A stretch of DNA of 64,000 nucleotides from Aequorivita lipolytica (GCF_007997135.1 NZ_VORU01000003.1:271777-335776); one strand, 5' to 3'. Shown: positions 26,799 to 37,137, counted from the stretch's first letter. A program made the numbers and translations. The notes: generated from the letters alone by a model not told the origin.

Positions 26799-27212
26799 AT
26801 GAAAAAAGCAATAATAATTTTTATGGCGCTTATCACTTTCGCCCTAACAGCACAGAACAAAAATTCTGACAGAAGGGAGCAGCGTAAAGAGATGAAAGAA
26901 AATTTTACCCCAGAGCAAAAGGCTGAACTCAAAACGAAAAAAATGACACTTGCGTTAAATTTGGATGAATCGCAACAGCTAAAGGTGAAACAACTGATTC
27001 TGGAAAAGCAAAGAACAAAACCAGAGCGTCGCGAAAATAGAAGCGAAATGACCGGTACCGAAAAGTTTGAAGCAAAAAGCGCAATGCTGGACCGCCGAAT
27101 AGCGATGAAGAAAGAATTGAAAAAAATTCTCACCGAAGAGCAAATCACAAAATGGGAAAATAGCCACAAACGCAAAAATCCCCGTGATAAAAGAAATTTT
27201 GAAAAAAAGTAG
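26799..27212 (+). CDS. secreted Spy/CpxP-like small protein
   Basis: 137 residues. Signal peptide MKKAIIIFMALITFALTAQ. The mature part is highly charged and helical: RREQRKEMKENFTPEQKAEL, KKMTLALNLDESQQLKVKQL, and ILTEEQITKWENSHKRK. LNLDESQ and LTEEQ resemble the LTxxQ motifs of the periplasmic Spy/CpxP chaperone group, so a periplasmic stress or chaperone role is an inference. The 114-residue gene downstream has related spacing of helices. Confidence 0.72.
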   Translation: MKKAIIIFMALITFALTAQNKNSDRREQRKEMKENFTPEQKAELKTKKMTLALNLDESQQLKVKQLILEKQRTKPERRENRSEMTGTEKFEAKSAMLDRRIAMKKELKKILTEEQITKWENSHKRKNPRDKRNFEKK

Positions 27213-27315
27213 CTATTTAAATAATTCTTAAAATTTCTTCTTTTGGCGCAGTTATTGTTTTCAATGTATTTAAATTGGTTACTTTAGTAATCCCTAAATT
27301 TTTAAAACAACTAAA

Positions 27316-27660
27316 ATGAAAAACATAATAGCAGTATTTGCATTTGCAGTAACAATGCTTTTTGGCGTTCAAAATGTCTCTGCCCAACAATTATCGCAAG
27401 ATAAAAGCAGACCAGAAGTAATTGCCAAAGCTGAATCTGCCGAACTTACAGAAGCTTTAAATTTGAGTGGCGACCAAGGTCGTGCGGTTTTTAGAGCACT
27501 TGTAGCGAAAGAAGTAGGCTACCAAAAAAATGTGGAAGGCAAAGATGCCAAAAGCACATCAGTGGTTTCTGAAAAGAAAAAATTGGACGATCAGTTAAAG
27601 GAAGTAATGAAAAAAACTTTAAATGCTGAACAATATGCCCAGTGGCTCAAAATGAATTAA
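27316..27660 (+). CDS. small secreted helical protein
   Basis: 114 residues. Signal peptide MKNIIAVFAFAVTMLFGVQ then NVSAQ. The mature part has ELTEALNLSGDQGRAVFRAL and EVMKKTLNAEQYAQWLKMN. LNLSGDQ and LNAEQYAQW resemble the LTxxQ-like segments of the preceding 137-residue protein, suggesting distant paralogy. It has its own strong terminator. Function unknown. Confidence 0.75.
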   Translation: MKNIIAVFAFAVTMLFGVQNVSAQQLSQDKSRPEVIAKAESAELTEALNLSGDQGRAVFRALVAKEVGYQKNVEGKDAKSTSVVSEKKKLDDQLKEVMKKTLNAEQYAQWLKMN

Positions 27661-27688
27661 TTAGTAATTAGATTAATATTAAAAGTAA

Positions 27689-27720
27689 GACCCTTTCTGA
27701 ATTCAGAAAGGGTCTTTTTT
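27689..27720 (+). terminator. Intrinsic terminator after the 114-residue gene
   Basis: Perfect palindrome GACCCTTTCTGAA / TTCAGAAAGGGTC (27689-27714) followed by six T residues. Confidence 0.92.
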
Positions 27721-27766
27721 ATGGATAATAGCGCGATTTACTCTGTGTTCTCTGTGGTAAACCTTT

Positions 27767-29056
27767 CTACTTTAAAGTCTTTGCAACTTTTCTACAAGCT
27801 GCAATAGTGGTATCAAGGTCTTCATAGCTCAAAGCATCGCAGATAAACCAAGTTTCAAAAGCACTGGGAGCAATATATATTCCCTCATTTAGCATTCCGT
27901 GAAAAAACTTCTTGAAATTTTCATTATTCGCATTGGCAGCTGAAGTAAAATCAGTTACAGGCGTTTCAGAAAAATGCACAGAAATCATTGAGCCAATCCT
28001 GTTTATAGTAAACCTAACCCCTCCTGCATTGAACGTTTCATCCATACCTTTATGCAAGTATTCCGTCTTTTTGTTTATTGAATTAAAAACATCCTTATTC
28101 GCATTCAACTCCTTCAACATAGCCAATCCAGCCGCCATTGCCAATGGATTTCCGCTCAAAGTTCCAGCTTGGTAAACAGGGCCGATAGGTGCTAAATAAT
28201 CCATTATCTCAGTTCGAGCAGCAAAGGCACCCACAGGCAATCCGCCACCAATAACTTTTCCGAAGGTTACAATATCTGCTTTTACACCTAACAATTCTTG
28301 TACACCACCAGCGGCAAGCCTAAAACCGGTCATAACCTCATCAAAAATTAAAAGGATATTATTTTCATCACAAAGCTTTCGTAAGCCTTGTAGAAAACCT
28401 TCTGCAGGTGCAATACAGCCCATATTTCCTGCTACGGGCTCTAAAATGATACAGGCTATTTCGTCCTTATTTGCGGTGATAACTTCTGCAACATTATCCA
28501 AATCATTATAGATGGCAAGCAGTGTATCTTTTGCGGTTCCTTCAGTAACACCAGGACTATTCGGCGTTCCGAAGGTAACTGCACCACTCCCCGCCTGAAT
28601 GAGAAAAGAATCACTATGCCCGTGATAACAACCTGCAAACTTTATAATCTTATCTTTCCCAGCAAAGCCTCGTGCCAAACGCACTGCGCTCATACAAGCC
28701 TCGGTACCACTATTTACAAAACGGATTTTATCAACATTTGGTACCATTGATACTGCAAGTGCTGCAATTTCGGTTTCAATTGCCGTAGGCATCCCAAAAG
28801 ATGTCCCTTTTTTGGCCTTTTCAATAACCGCATTTACTACAGGCTCATATGCGTGACCAAGAATCATTGGCCCCCAAGAATTTATATAGTCAATTAGTTT
28901 GTTGCCATCAACATCATATAGGTAAGCGCCTTTTGCCTTTTCAACAAAAATTGGATCACCGCCAACGGCTTTAAATGCACGAACGGGTGAATTTACACCA
29001 CCCGGAATAACTTTTTGCGCCTCTACAAAAAGGGCGCTACTTCTTTGGTAATTCAT
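27767..29056 (-). CDS. hemL: glutamate-1-semialdehyde 2,1-aminomutase
   Basis: PLP enzyme that makes 5-aminolevulinate in the C5 haem pathway. The start [20 protein letters not shown] and [16 protein letters not shown] are family hallmarks. Others are [27 protein letters not shown] and [15 protein letters not shown] with PLP-binding Lys267. Length 429 matches the family. It stands alone, convergent with the 114-residue gene, and 171 bp after the glucosaminidase gene on the same strand. Confidence 0.97.
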   Translation of the reverse strand: MNYQRSSALFVEAQKVIPGGVNSPVRAFKAVGGDPIFVEKAKGAYLYDVDGNKLIDYINSWGPMILGHAYEPVVNAVIEKAKKGTSFGMPTAIETEIAALAVSMVPNVDKIRFVNSGTEACMSAVRLARGFAGKDKIIKFAGCYHGHSDSFLIQAGSGAVTFGTPNSPGVTEGTAKDTLLAIYNDLDNVAEVITANKDEIACIILEPVAGNMGCIAPAEGFLQGLRKLCDENNILLIFDEVMTGFRLAAGGVQELLGVKADIVTFGKVIGGGLPVGAFAARTEIMDYLAPIGPVYQAGTLSGNPLAMAAGLAMLKELNANKDVFNSINKKTEYLHKGMDETFNAGGVRFTINRIGSMISVHFSETPVTDFTSAANANNENFKKFFHGMLNEGIYIAPSAFETWFICDALSYEDLDTTIAACRKVAKTLK

Positions 29057-29227
29057 ATTAATATATCAGGGATTTTATTATTATTCTGAAGAAATAAACA
29101 AATTTTCATCGTTAAAATATTTTCTCCTAATTCTCTTTATTCTCTCCTCTTTCCTCTTTATTCTTTTCTCCTTCATCCGTCATCCGTCGCTCGTCGTTCA
29201 TAGCTCATAACTCGTCGCTCTCCAAAC

Positions 29228-30064
29228 TTATTGATTCTTCACAGGATGCAAATACAACACCTGCCCAATAGACAAATTATTACCTCTCAAACCATTGTAC
29301 TCTTTTAATGTTTCCACAGTAAGATTAAATTTTCTGGAAATACTGTAAAGTGTATCACCTGCCCGTACAGCATAGGTTCCAATCTTCGAATCATCGGGAT
29401 CAATACTACTCACTTTTCTACCCAAAACGTCATCATCATAAGCGGTAAGATTATACCTTTCAATAATACCGATAAGTTTGTCAGGATATTTAGGGTCTGT
29501 GGCGTAACCTGCCTTTCGCAAACCTTTGGCCCAGCCTTTATAATCGTCTTTTCGTAATTTAAACAAATCCTGATAACGGCTTCGCTGCGTTAGAAATAAA
29601 GAGTGATCTCTATAGGAATATTTAGGATCTTTATACTTTCTGAAACATTCCCCGCGTTCATCATCATCGTGATAAACACTATCGCCTTCCCATCCAGTGT
29701 GGCACTTTATTCCGAAATGGTTATTGGCCTTCATTGTAAGTTCTCCCGCACCAGCACCGCTTTCCAGAATACCCTGGGCAAGGGTAATGCTGGCGGGAAT
29801 TCCATATTGCAACATTTCTTCTTTTGCTATTTCAGCATAGGTATTTATATAATTGGCAACGCGCTCACTGTAGGAAACATTAACAGGAACCTCCACAACT
29901 GCTGGTTCTTCTGCCTTGGTATCTTTCTCCTTTACAGTTTGGTTTACGCGAACTACCCGTTCGGTAGTATGCTTCTTTTTATACTTTGAAGCTGTTTTTT
30001 TGGATTTACAACTGCCAAAACAAATAATACATACAAGAAGAAGGAAAGTTAATCTGCCAATCAT
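29228..30064 (-). CDS. lipoprotein with glucosaminidase and LysM domains
   Basis: 278 residues from the ATG at 30064 (a TTG at 30073 would add three). The leader ends CIICFGSCKS (lipidated Cys19), followed by a Lys-rich linker. The mannosyl-glycoprotein endo-beta-N-acetylglucosaminidase-like domain spans about 75-215, with SITLAQGILESGAGAGELTM (catalytic Glu), NHFGIKCHTGWEG and RKYKDPKYSYRDHSLFL. A C-terminal LysM (about 230-275) reads GTYAVRAGDTLYSISRKFNL. It cleaves peptidoglycan in the periplasm. It starts 1 nt after the stop of the desulfhydrase-like gene, so the two are translationally linked. Confidence 0.92.
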   Translation of the reverse strand: MIGRLTFLLLVCIICFGSCKSKKTASKYKKKHTTERVVRVNQTVKEKDTKAEEPAVVEVPVNVSYSERVANYINTYAEIAKEEMLQYGIPASITLAQGILESGAGAGELTMKANNHFGIKCHTGWEGDSVYHDDDERGECFRKYKDPKYSYRDHSLFLTQRSRYQDLFKLRKDDYKGWAKGLRKAGYATDPKYPDKLIGIIERYNLTAYDDDVLGRKVSSIDPDDSKIGTYAVRAGDTLYSISRKFNLTVETLKEYNGLRGNNLSIGQVLYLHPVKNQ

Positions 30065-30065
30065 T

Positions 30066-30989
30066 TTATTCAATTATAGGAAGTTTTTTCTTTTTCAATT
30101 TTTGGTTCATTCCGGCTATGCCCTGCAAGCCACCCGTATGAATGGCAAAAATACGGCTATTTTCTTTGAAATACCCATTTTTTAGAAGATCCATAATGCC
30201 ATACATCATTTTTCCGGTATAGATAGGATCTAATGGAATATCCGTTTTTTCTTTAAACTCATTTATAAAACGCACCAAATCTCTATCTATTTTGCCGTAA
30301 CCTCCAAAACAGTAAGAATCGGTAATCTCAAAATTGGTTTTGGAAGTATATTTGGCGATTTCTGAAGTTTGAAATGTTCCTTTTAATGCTGAAAAACCCA
30401 GAACATTTTGGTTTTCATTTGAACCCTTCACCAATCCCGCCATAGTACCACCAGTACCCACGGGAACGCATATATAGTTTGCTGAAAATCCATTTTCATC
30501 CAAAATTTCTTCACATCCTTTTACTGCTAATGCATTGGTGCCTCCTTCCGGCAACAAATAAAAATCGCCAAATTGGTTTTTCAGATTAGTTATGAATTCG
30601 GCTTTGTCCTTACCTCTATAATCTTCCCGTGAAATAAAATAAAGCTGCATACCACAGCTTTTGGCAAAAGAAAGGGTTGCATTTTCTGAAATCTCTTCTT
30701 TCAGTTCCGCGCCCCGAATCACTCCTATGGTTTCAAAACCCAATTCTTTACCCGCAGCGGCCACCGCTGCAATATGATTAGAGAAAGCTCCACCAAATGT
30801 AAGTAGCACTTTGTATCGCTGTTCTTTGGCGGCTATCAGATTGTATTTGAGTTTTCTGAATTTATTCCCGGAAACAAAAGGATGTAATAAATCTTCTCTT
30901 TTTATAAATAATTTATAGCCTTCAATACCGAAAAGCGAAAGATCTATTTCCGCAATAGGTACCGCATTGGCCATCAATAGGTCTTCCAT
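30066..30989 (-). CDS. 1-aminocyclopropane-1-carboxylate deaminase / D-cysteine desulfhydrase family
   Basis: Fold type II PLP enzyme, 307 residues. FVSGNKFRKLKYNLIAA carries the PLP lysine; TFGGAFSNHIAAVAAAG is the substrate/phosphate-binding motif; VPVGTGGTMAGLVKG binds the cofactor phosphate. The family removes ammonia from D-cysteine or ACC; D-cysteine is more usual in bacteria, but specificity is not decidable here. It is first in a pair with the glucosaminidase gene, with no intergenic space. The clustering of a D-amino-acid enzyme with a wall hydrolase may be coincidental. Confidence 0.9.
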   Translation of the reverse strand: MEDLLMANAVPIAEIDLSLFGIEGYKLFIKREDLLHPFVSGNKFRKLKYNLIAAKEQRYKVLLTFGGAFSNHIAAVAAAGKELGFETIGVIRGAELKEEISENATLSFAKSCGMQLYFISREDYRGKDKAEFITNLKNQFGDFYLLPEGGTNALAVKGCEEILDENGFSANYICVPVGTGGTMAGLVKGSNENQNVLGFSALKGTFQTSEIAKYTSKTNFEITDSYCFGGYGKIDRDLVRFINEFKEKTDIPLDPIYTGKMMYGIMDLLKNGYFKENSRIFAIHTGGLQGIAGMNQKLKKKKLPIIE

Positions 30990-31207
30990 AATGGCAAAGA
31001 TAAGTATTGAACCTAGAAATGGAAATCCATAATCTGATGCTCCTACAAAAAATCTTACAAATTCATAATTAAAAGTTAATTAATGTAGGAAATGACTGAT
31101 AATTAATGACTTATTTTTTAATTCCTTTAACTTTTATCCCAAAAAGCTTGCACTTTATCGAATTTATATCATATTATTGTACCATATTTTCAACATAACC
31201 CCAAATT

Positions 31208-32068
31208 ATGAAAATAAAATTACCTACGCTGTGGTCAGCTTTTGCGACCGCTCTTTTCTTATCTGCAAATATATCCTATGCTCAAGTAGGGATAAATACA
31301 ACTACCCCTAACGGAATTTTAGAAATAAGCAGCCCCAACCAAGGCGTTGTGCTCCCTAGATTGGCACTTACCGCCACTAACGTTATGGCGCCTGCTACCA
31401 ATCCGCAAACTGGTACAATCCCAACTGGAACTGTTGTTTATAATACAAATACAAATAATGTAATCACTGGCGGCATCAATTATTCTGTTACCCCTGGAAT
31501 GTATGTTTGGATTACTAATAGATGGATACCGCAATTTGATCGTAAACAAAGTATGCTGTATAAATCTAATTTGGATTTAAGACCAGTATCATCTGGCGGG
31601 TATGTTAACATATCTGGACTAGCAAACAAAAGTTTTAACCCAACTTATACTGGTACATACCGCTTAAGTATTTCTGTTAACTATGGAGGAGGTAATGCGA
31701 AGGCTCCAAACCCAGGTCCGAATCCTGATCAATCAGATGGTAATCTCAATATAGCGAAAGCTTCTGGAAAATTTCGTCTCAACTTTGGAGGAACTAATTA
31801 TGATATTCCAGTTCATGCCTACTCAACTTCCTATACTGCAGGCACAGGAACAAATTATTTTGCAATCTGGCAAGAATATTACACTACTAATTACATAACA
31901 CTCACCGCTAATAGCCCAGTAAATTTCTCATTAACCTTCGATCAGGATGATTTAACTGAATTTTATGACAATGGAAATACCACTGTATACAGTGACCAGT
32001 TCGATGGTCGAGGCCGAATTTCGTTTGATTTACCGTGCACTGTTGAACTAACCTTCGTTGGAGATTAA
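31208..32068 (+). CDS. secreted QVGI-type surface protein, tandem paralogue 1
   Basis: 286 residues. The signal peptide ends ANISYAQ, followed by the hallmark VGINTTTPNGILEISS and GVVLPRLALTATN. A middle linker leads to a beta-sandwich (about 130-286) with TYTGTYRLSISVNYGGGN, FRLNFGGTNYDIPVHAYS, and a conserved end GRGRISFDLPCTVELTFVGD. The layout resembles C1q/TNF-like jelly rolls (inference). No T9SS C-terminal domain is visible, so it may remain bound to another surface component. It is first of three tandem paralogues followed by the 1057-residue T9SS protein; gaps are 11, 23 and 49 bp, a likely operon. Confidence 0.8.
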   Translation: MKIKLPTLWSAFATALFLSANISYAQVGINTTTPNGILEISSPNQGVVLPRLALTATNVMAPATNPQTGTIPTGTVVYNTNTNNVITGGINYSVTPGMYVWITNRWIPQFDRKQSMLYKSNLDLRPVSSGGYVNISGLANKSFNPTYTGTYRLSISVNYGGGNAKAPNPGPNPDQSDGNLNIAKASGKFRLNFGGTNYDIPVHAYSTSYTAGTGTNYFAIWQEYYTTNYITLTANSPVNFSLTFDQDDLTEFYDNGNTTVYSDQFDGRGRISFDLPCTVELTFVGD

Positions 32069-32079
32069 AATTAAAAAAC

Positions 32080-32940
32080 ATGAAAAATAATTACTATATA
32101 TCAAGATTTTTCAAAATAGGATTTCTTTTGATATTCCTTTTATTTAGTGCAACATCGTGGTGTCAAGTAGGAATTCAATCTACTTCTCCCAAGGGCGCAT
32201 TAGATATTGGTTCATTGAATACTGGACTAGTTTACCCTACAGTATCTTTATCAGATATTAACACTCAAACAGTAAGCAATCCCAACGCTCCCAATTTAAT
32301 TGCAGGAACAATTGTATATAATACTAACACTTCAGGCTCGGGCGACGGCAGCGTATACCCAGGCCTTTATTTTTGGGATGGAGCAAAATGGGTACCTCAA
32401 TTCAGTAAAAGGGATAATAAGCTTTATTTCCAAAGTACAAGTCTCCGAACCCGATCTGATGCTGGTAGCGGTGGTAATCAAACCGTAGTTTTCAACAGCA
32501 ATTCATTTACTCCAAAATTTAATGGCAAATATAGAGTGCTCGTAACAGTTCATTATGGTGGTGGTGAAGTTGATTCTCCTATCACCCCTCAATTTGCAAA
32601 TTTTGTTTCAGAGGAAGGTGTATTTCGCTTTACATTCAGAGGAACTACAACACCATTTACATTAAAATCCTTTTCTGGAAAAAATAATGACAGACTATTT
32701 AAAGGCGGAACGGGAGGTGCTCAAAAGGTTTACAGCAATCAGTACAATCAAGGCTCCTATATTATTGAAGAAACTTTGGTTGCAAATACAGCTTATACTT
32801 TTGGCTTAACATTTAATCAAGAAACTGCTCCAGGTTTTGTAAACGACGGTAACGGAACCTCACCTTCAAATGGTCGTGGCTATATCAATCTCAATGACAA
32901 CTTAAAATGTACTGTTGAGCTAAACTATATAGGCGAATAA
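32080..32940 (+). CDS. secreted QVGI-type surface protein, tandem paralogue 2
   Basis: 286 residues. Signal peptide ending ATSWCQ, then VGIQSTSPKGALDIGSLNTG. It shares with its neighbours the centre FNGKYRVLVTVHYGGGEV, the strand FRFTFRGTTTPFTLKSFSG and the end GRGYINLNDNLKCTVELNYI. Equal in length to paralogue 1 but clearly diverged, so the duplication is not recent. The lone cysteine near the C-terminus (KCTVEL) is conserved in all three copies. Confidence 0.8.
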   Translation: MKNNYYISRFFKIGFLLIFLLFSATSWCQVGIQSTSPKGALDIGSLNTGLVYPTVSLSDINTQTVSNPNAPNLIAGTIVYNTNTSGSGDGSVYPGLYFWDGAKWVPQFSKRDNKLYFQSTSLRTRSDAGSGGNQTVVFNSNSFTPKFNGKYRVLVTVHYGGGEVDSPITPQFANFVSEEGVFRFTFRGTTTPFTLKSFSGKNNDRLFKGGTGGAQKVYSNQYNQGSYIIEETLVANTAYTFGLTFNQETAPGFVNDGNGTSPSNGRGYINLNDNLKCTVELNYIGE

Positions 32941-32963
32941 AACAGCTATCTAAAACAAAGACC

Positions 32964-33851
32964 ATGAAAATAGTAGATATAAAATATATTGGAAGCGCCT
33001 TCTTTGTATGTTTCGTTTTTATACAAACAACACTAGCCCAAGTAGGTGTGGGGACAACAAAACCTGAAGGAGCTTTACATTTAAAATCAACTTCCCAAGG
33101 GTTGGTAATTCCGCGCATTGCCCTTACTGCTAAAAATTCTGAAAACCCTGTAATAAATCCAAATGGCAGTAATTTGGTGGAAGGCACGGTAGTTTATAAT
33201 ACAAGTAAAACAAAGCTAGGAGCTAACGATGTTTATCCAGGTATCTATGCGTGGAGTGGTAGTGAGTGGAATCCTCAATTTATAATGGAAGAATACAAAA
33301 AATATACCCAAACTGGAAGTTATCAGCTCACTACTATTAGAGATGGTTATAGAACTCCTAGACCAGATGACGCAGATAATGTGGCTGGTCTAACAAATCA
33401 AGTGTTTAAACCTAAATATTCAGGCACCTATAGAATAGAAGTAAAAACAAACTTTTCTGCAGGTAAAATTAATGATTTCACAAGTTTGGACAAAATATCA
33501 CTTGCAACCATGGAAGGAGCATTTTTCTTTAAAATTAATGGAGCCGGAGTTAACATTGATCCTTCCTCAGGGACTTATGATTATGAATTAGGATGGATGT
33601 ACACACATTCCTACTCGGCGCAGAGTGAAATTGAATCTCCTACAATCCATGAAAGTTATTTAGTGCCACATTTTGAATCTGTAGTTCACTATGTATATTT
33701 TTTAGCAGACGAAAATTATACATTCAACCTTTCTAATTGTATGATAACTGGACATGAATATTTTGTAGGCAATGGAGACACTGGCGATGGTCAAGGCCGT
33801 ATAGGTAACGATGTTCCCTGTACAGTTGAATTCACATTTATTGGAGATTAA
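32964..33851 (+). CDS. secreted QVGI-type surface protein, tandem paralogue 3
   Basis: 295 residues. The signal peptide ends QTTLAQ, then VGVGTTKPEGALHLKSTSQG and LVIPRIALTAKNSENP. The centre is YSGTYRIEVKTNFSAGKI and the end GRIGNDVPCTVEFTFIGD. Its N-terminus is closest to paralogue 1 (TSQGLVIPRIALTAKN against NQGVVLPRLALTATN). It precedes the large choice-of-anchor B protein by 49 bp on the same strand. Confidence 0.8.
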   Translation: MKIVDIKYIGSAFFVCFVFIQTTLAQVGVGTTKPEGALHLKSTSQGLVIPRIALTAKNSENPVINPNGSNLVEGTVVYNTSKTKLGANDVYPGIYAWSGSEWNPQFIMEEYKKYTQTGSYQLTTIRDGYRTPRPDDADNVAGLTNQVFKPKYSGTYRIEVKTNFSAGKINDFTSLDKISLATMEGAFFFKINGAGVNIDPSSGTYDYELGWMYTHSYSAQSEIESPTIHESYLVPHFESVVHYVYFLADENYTFNLSNCMITGHEYFVGNGDTGDGQGRIGNDVPCTVEFTFIGD

Positions 33852-33900
33852 ATAATTATTCACTTAACAAATAACAAAAAAGAGAAAAGTACATTTAGTT

Positions 33901-36900
33901 ATGAAGAAAAACCTACTCCTAATTTTTGCATTCTGCACATTTATTGCAACTGCCCAAACACCTTGTGTCAATGGTTTTGCTACGGTGGGTGGCAAAAGCT
34001 ACCCCTGTAACGGTCTTACATTACAGAGCTATATTTCATCCGCCACAATGGGAGCGGCAGAAGCGCAAGATTCTTGGGGGTGGACAGATCCACAAAGTGG
34101 AAAGGAATATGCCATAGTAGCTTTGGACAATGGTACAGCTTTCGTTGATATCACAGATCCAATAGACCCAAAATATCTTGCAAGATTAGATAGTCAAGTG
34201 ACCTCTAGCTTATGGCGTGATGTAAAAGTCTATAAAAATTTTGCTTTTATTGTAAGTGACGCTAATGGAAGACACGGAATGCAGGTTTTTGATCTTAAAA
34301 GGTTGAGAACCCTTACAGGGAACCCAGCAGTAACTTATACAAAAACACAGACTAACGGGAATTTATATTGGCATTCAAGCGCAGGCAGTGCACACAACAT
34401 TGTTATTAACGAAGTCTCTGGCTATGCCTACATTTTAGGTTCGCAAGGATTCAATAGTGGAGGCCCAATTGTAATTAAACTTGATAATAACAATAACGGA
34501 ATCCCCAATGATCCTGTTATAGTAAAACTATATTCAACACTTGGATATTGCCACGATGCCGAAGTAGTAACCTATGACGGCCCAGACCCAGATTATCAGG
34601 GAAGGGAAATAATGTTAGGGGCGTTTAGTGGCAACAATAAAGTAAATATTATAGATTTTACTAACAAGGCAAATCCAACAGTTATTTCATCAGTAACATA
34701 TGGAGACAAATATTATACACATCAAGGCTGGTTTACGGAAGACAAAAAATTTTTTATAGCTGGTGATGAAGTTGACGAAGAAAACAAAGGATTCAATACC
34801 CGTACGCTGGTTTTTAATGTTGAAGATTTAGATAATCCTTCTCTAGTATATACACATTATGGAGCAACTCCGGCTATCGACCACAATGGATATGTAAGAG
34901 GAAATAGATATTATTTAGCCAACTACGCCGCAGGTGTTCGTATAATGAAAGTTGACGGTCTTAACAATCCATCACCAAGTATGACAGAAGTTAACTATTT
35001 CGATTGTTTTCCTCAAAACAACAATGCTGCGTTTAACGGTACCTGGAATGTTTACCCATACTTCGCAAGTGGTAATTTAATAGCCACTGGATTCGGTGAT
35101 GGAAGTATTAATGGAGACGGAGGTCTATTTGTAATTAAAGATCCGCTTTATGATAACACCCCACCAAATGCCATCTGCCAAAACTACACCGCAACCCTAG
35201 ACAAAAACACAGGCAGCATAACAATTACGGCAGCCGATCTAGACAACGGCTCAACAGACAATTTCGGCATAACCAAAAGAACACTTACCGGGCAAACCAC
35301 ATTTACTTGTAATGATATTGGGCAATCATTTAATGTAACCCTTACCGTGGAAGATGACTACGCGAACAAATCAACCTGCACGGCCACTGTTACCGTAGCA
35401 GCCGCCACAACAACCTACACAGGAAGTACATGGAACAACGGCGCTCCAGGTCCAGGCTCTAATGCTAAAATCAGCAATGATTACAATACTGCCTCAAAAG
35501 GAAGCATCGATGCTTGTACTTGTGAGATAGATGCAAGCAGAACGCTCACAATTGCAGCGGAAGATTACCTAAACGTTACTAAAGATATTACTGTAAATGG
35601 AAACCTTATAGTTGAGCATCAAGCTAGCGTTGTACAGCTTGATGACAATGCCATAGTTACAAATAATGGCACTGTAAACGTAAAGTACACAACCCCGTTT
35701 ATGGTTCCAAAGGTATTTGTGGTAATGGGAAGCCCCATGACACTAGAAACCCGCGACGGAGCTTTTGCCGATTCGTATCAGTTTCTAAACCACTTAACCG
35801 AAAACTTTGTACCCAACCCAGAGGTAACCGCGCAATTTCCCGATGCTGAAAACTTTGCGGATGATAACGCAAACAACTGGGTAAATTATACTGGCGCAAT
35901 AAACCCGGGTGAAGGCTATATATCACGCCCCCAGCTAGACGGCAACGACGGAAACAAAACCTATAACATGACGTTTGAGCAGGGCACACTCAACACAGGC
36001 CATATAGACTTCACCGTAAAATATAATGGCAATAAAAATAGTAGTCCAAATGTGCTTGCCAATCCATATCCATCGGCTATAAGCGCTGTAGATTTCATCA
36101 ATACCAATTCCATGGTTAATGAAGTATATTTCTGGAATCCAAATACTCCCCCAAGTGCTGTATTGCCTGGGGCATATTCTATTAATTTTAGCATGCAGGA
36201 CATCTCTATGTATAACTTAGCTGGCGGAACTTCTGCTCCTTCAGACCCTACCCAAACACCACCCAGCGGATACATCTCCACAGGGCAAGGTTTTGGCATA
36301 AAAGCTACCTCGGCCGGTATTGCTTCTTTCAGCAATTCTATGCGTGTAACCGGCAACAATAATACGGCGCCAAGGCCATCACAGGATGGCATAAACCGTA
36401 TTTGGGTAAAGGTAAATAACGACCTATACCAAATGGGCAATAACACCCTTATAGCATTTTCTCCATTTGCTACTAGCGGAATAGATCAAGGCTATGACAG
36501 TAGAAGGCTCGCCACAATAGTTTCACTCTATACGCATCTTGAAAGTGGATCGAAAGAGTTCGGTATCCAAAGCAGGGAACCCTTTGAAGATGGGGTAAAA
36601 GTACTTATGGGCTTTTCTACCCTTTTGGATGAAAGTTTGGATTACACAATTTCAATTAAAGACATTGAAGGCATGGGCTTAGAAAATGCCACAGTGTTTC
36701 TTATAGATAATGAATTAAATATACTGACCAATTTATCTCAGGAATCCTATACTTTCAAGGCTGAAAAAGGAACTTACAACAGTCGTTTCACACTACAATT
36801 TAGAAGTAACGAGGTTCTAAGTGATACTCGTACAGGTCTTGAAAAAGTATCGGTATATCCCAATCCCACTTCCAGTATGTTAAACATTGTATCTCCAGAG

Positions 36901-37074
36901 GCAAAGGTTACCACCGTAGAAATATTCGACATAAGCGGAAGAAGGCTTCAAAGCATAGATTTTACTAACAACACCCGCTACGAACTTGATCTTAGCACCC
37001 TACAAAGCGCTGTGTATTTCGTAAAAATTAATACAGATCTGGGATCAGCTACAAAACAAATTATCAAACAATAA
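33901..37074 (+). CDS. choice-of-anchor B family T9SS surface protein
   Basis: 1057 residues. Signal peptide MKKNLLLIFAFCTFIATAQ. Residues about 25-400 form an LVIVD-like beta-propeller: QDSWGWTDPQSGKEYAIVAL, GTAFVDITDPIDPKYLARL, WHSSAGSAHNIVINEVSG, GYCHDAEVVTYDGPDPDY. This is the choice-of-anchor B region. Next is a cysteine-containing Ig-like module (about 420-505, NAICQNYTATLDKNTGSITI), then a beta-helix-like middle. The T9SS type A domain ends the protein (VSVYPNPTSSMLNIVS, then AVYFVKINTDLGSATKQIIK). It probably is the exported anchor partner of the three small paralogues before it, by operon context only. Confidence 0.9.
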   Translation: MKKNLLLIFAFCTFIATAQTPCVNGFATVGGKSYPCNGLTLQSYISSATMGAAEAQDSWGWTDPQSGKEYAIVALDNGTAFVDITDPIDPKYLARLDSQVTSSLWRDVKVYKNFAFIVSDANGRHGMQVFDLKRLRTLTGNPAVTYTKTQTNGNLYWHSSAGSAHNIVINEVSGYAYILGSQGFNSGGPIVIKLDNNNNGIPNDPVIVKLYSTLGYCHDAEVVTYDGPDPDYQGREIMLGAFSGNNKVNIIDFTNKANPTVISSVTYGDKYYTHQGWFTEDKKFFIAGDEVDEENKGFNTRTLVFNVEDLDNPSLVYTHYGATPAIDHNGYVRGNRYYLANYAAGVRIMKVDGLNNPSPSMTEVNYFDCFPQNNNAAFNGTWNVYPYFASGNLIATGFGDGSINGDGGLFVIKDPLYDNTPPNAICQNYTATLDKNTGSITITAADLDNGSTDNFGITKRTLTGQTTFTCNDIGQSFNVTLTVEDDYANKSTCTATVTVAAATTTYTGSTWNNGAPGPGSNAKISNDYNTASKGSIDACTCEIDASRTLTIAAEDYLNVTKDITVNGNLIVEHQASVVQLDDNAIVTNNGTVNVKYTTPFMVPKVFVVMGSPMTLETRDGAFADSYQFLNHLTENFVPNPEVTAQFPDAENFADDNANNWVNYTGAINPGEGYISRPQLDGNDGNKTYNMTFEQGTLNTGHIDFTVKYNGNKNSSPNVLANPYPSAISAVDFINTNSMVNEVYFWNPNTPPSAVLPGAYSINFSMQDISMYNLAGGTSAPSDPTQTPPSGYISTGQGFGIKATSAGIASFSNSMRVTGNNNTAPRPSQDGINRIWVKVNNDLYQMGNNTLIAFSPFATSGIDQGYDSRRLATIVSLYTHLESGSKEFGIQSREPFEDGVKVLMGFSTLLDESLDYTISIKDIEGMGLENATVFLIDNELNILTNLSQESYTFKAEKGTYNSRFTLQFRSNEVLSDTRTGLEKVSVYPNPTSSMLNIVSPEAKVTTVEIFDISGRRLQSIDFTNNTRYELDLSTLQSAVYFVKINTDLGSATKQIIKQ

Positions 37075-37104
37075 ATCCCCACAATTAATTATTTGCTTAA
37101 CCTG

Positions 37105-37137
37105 AAAAAAGGCTGTTTTAAAACAGTCTTTTTTTTA
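37105..37137 (+). terminator. Intrinsic terminator after the surface-protein operon
   Basis: GGCTGTTTT pairs with AAAACAGTC (one G-T wobble), flanked by AAAAAA and TTTTTTTT. Confidence 0.88.
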
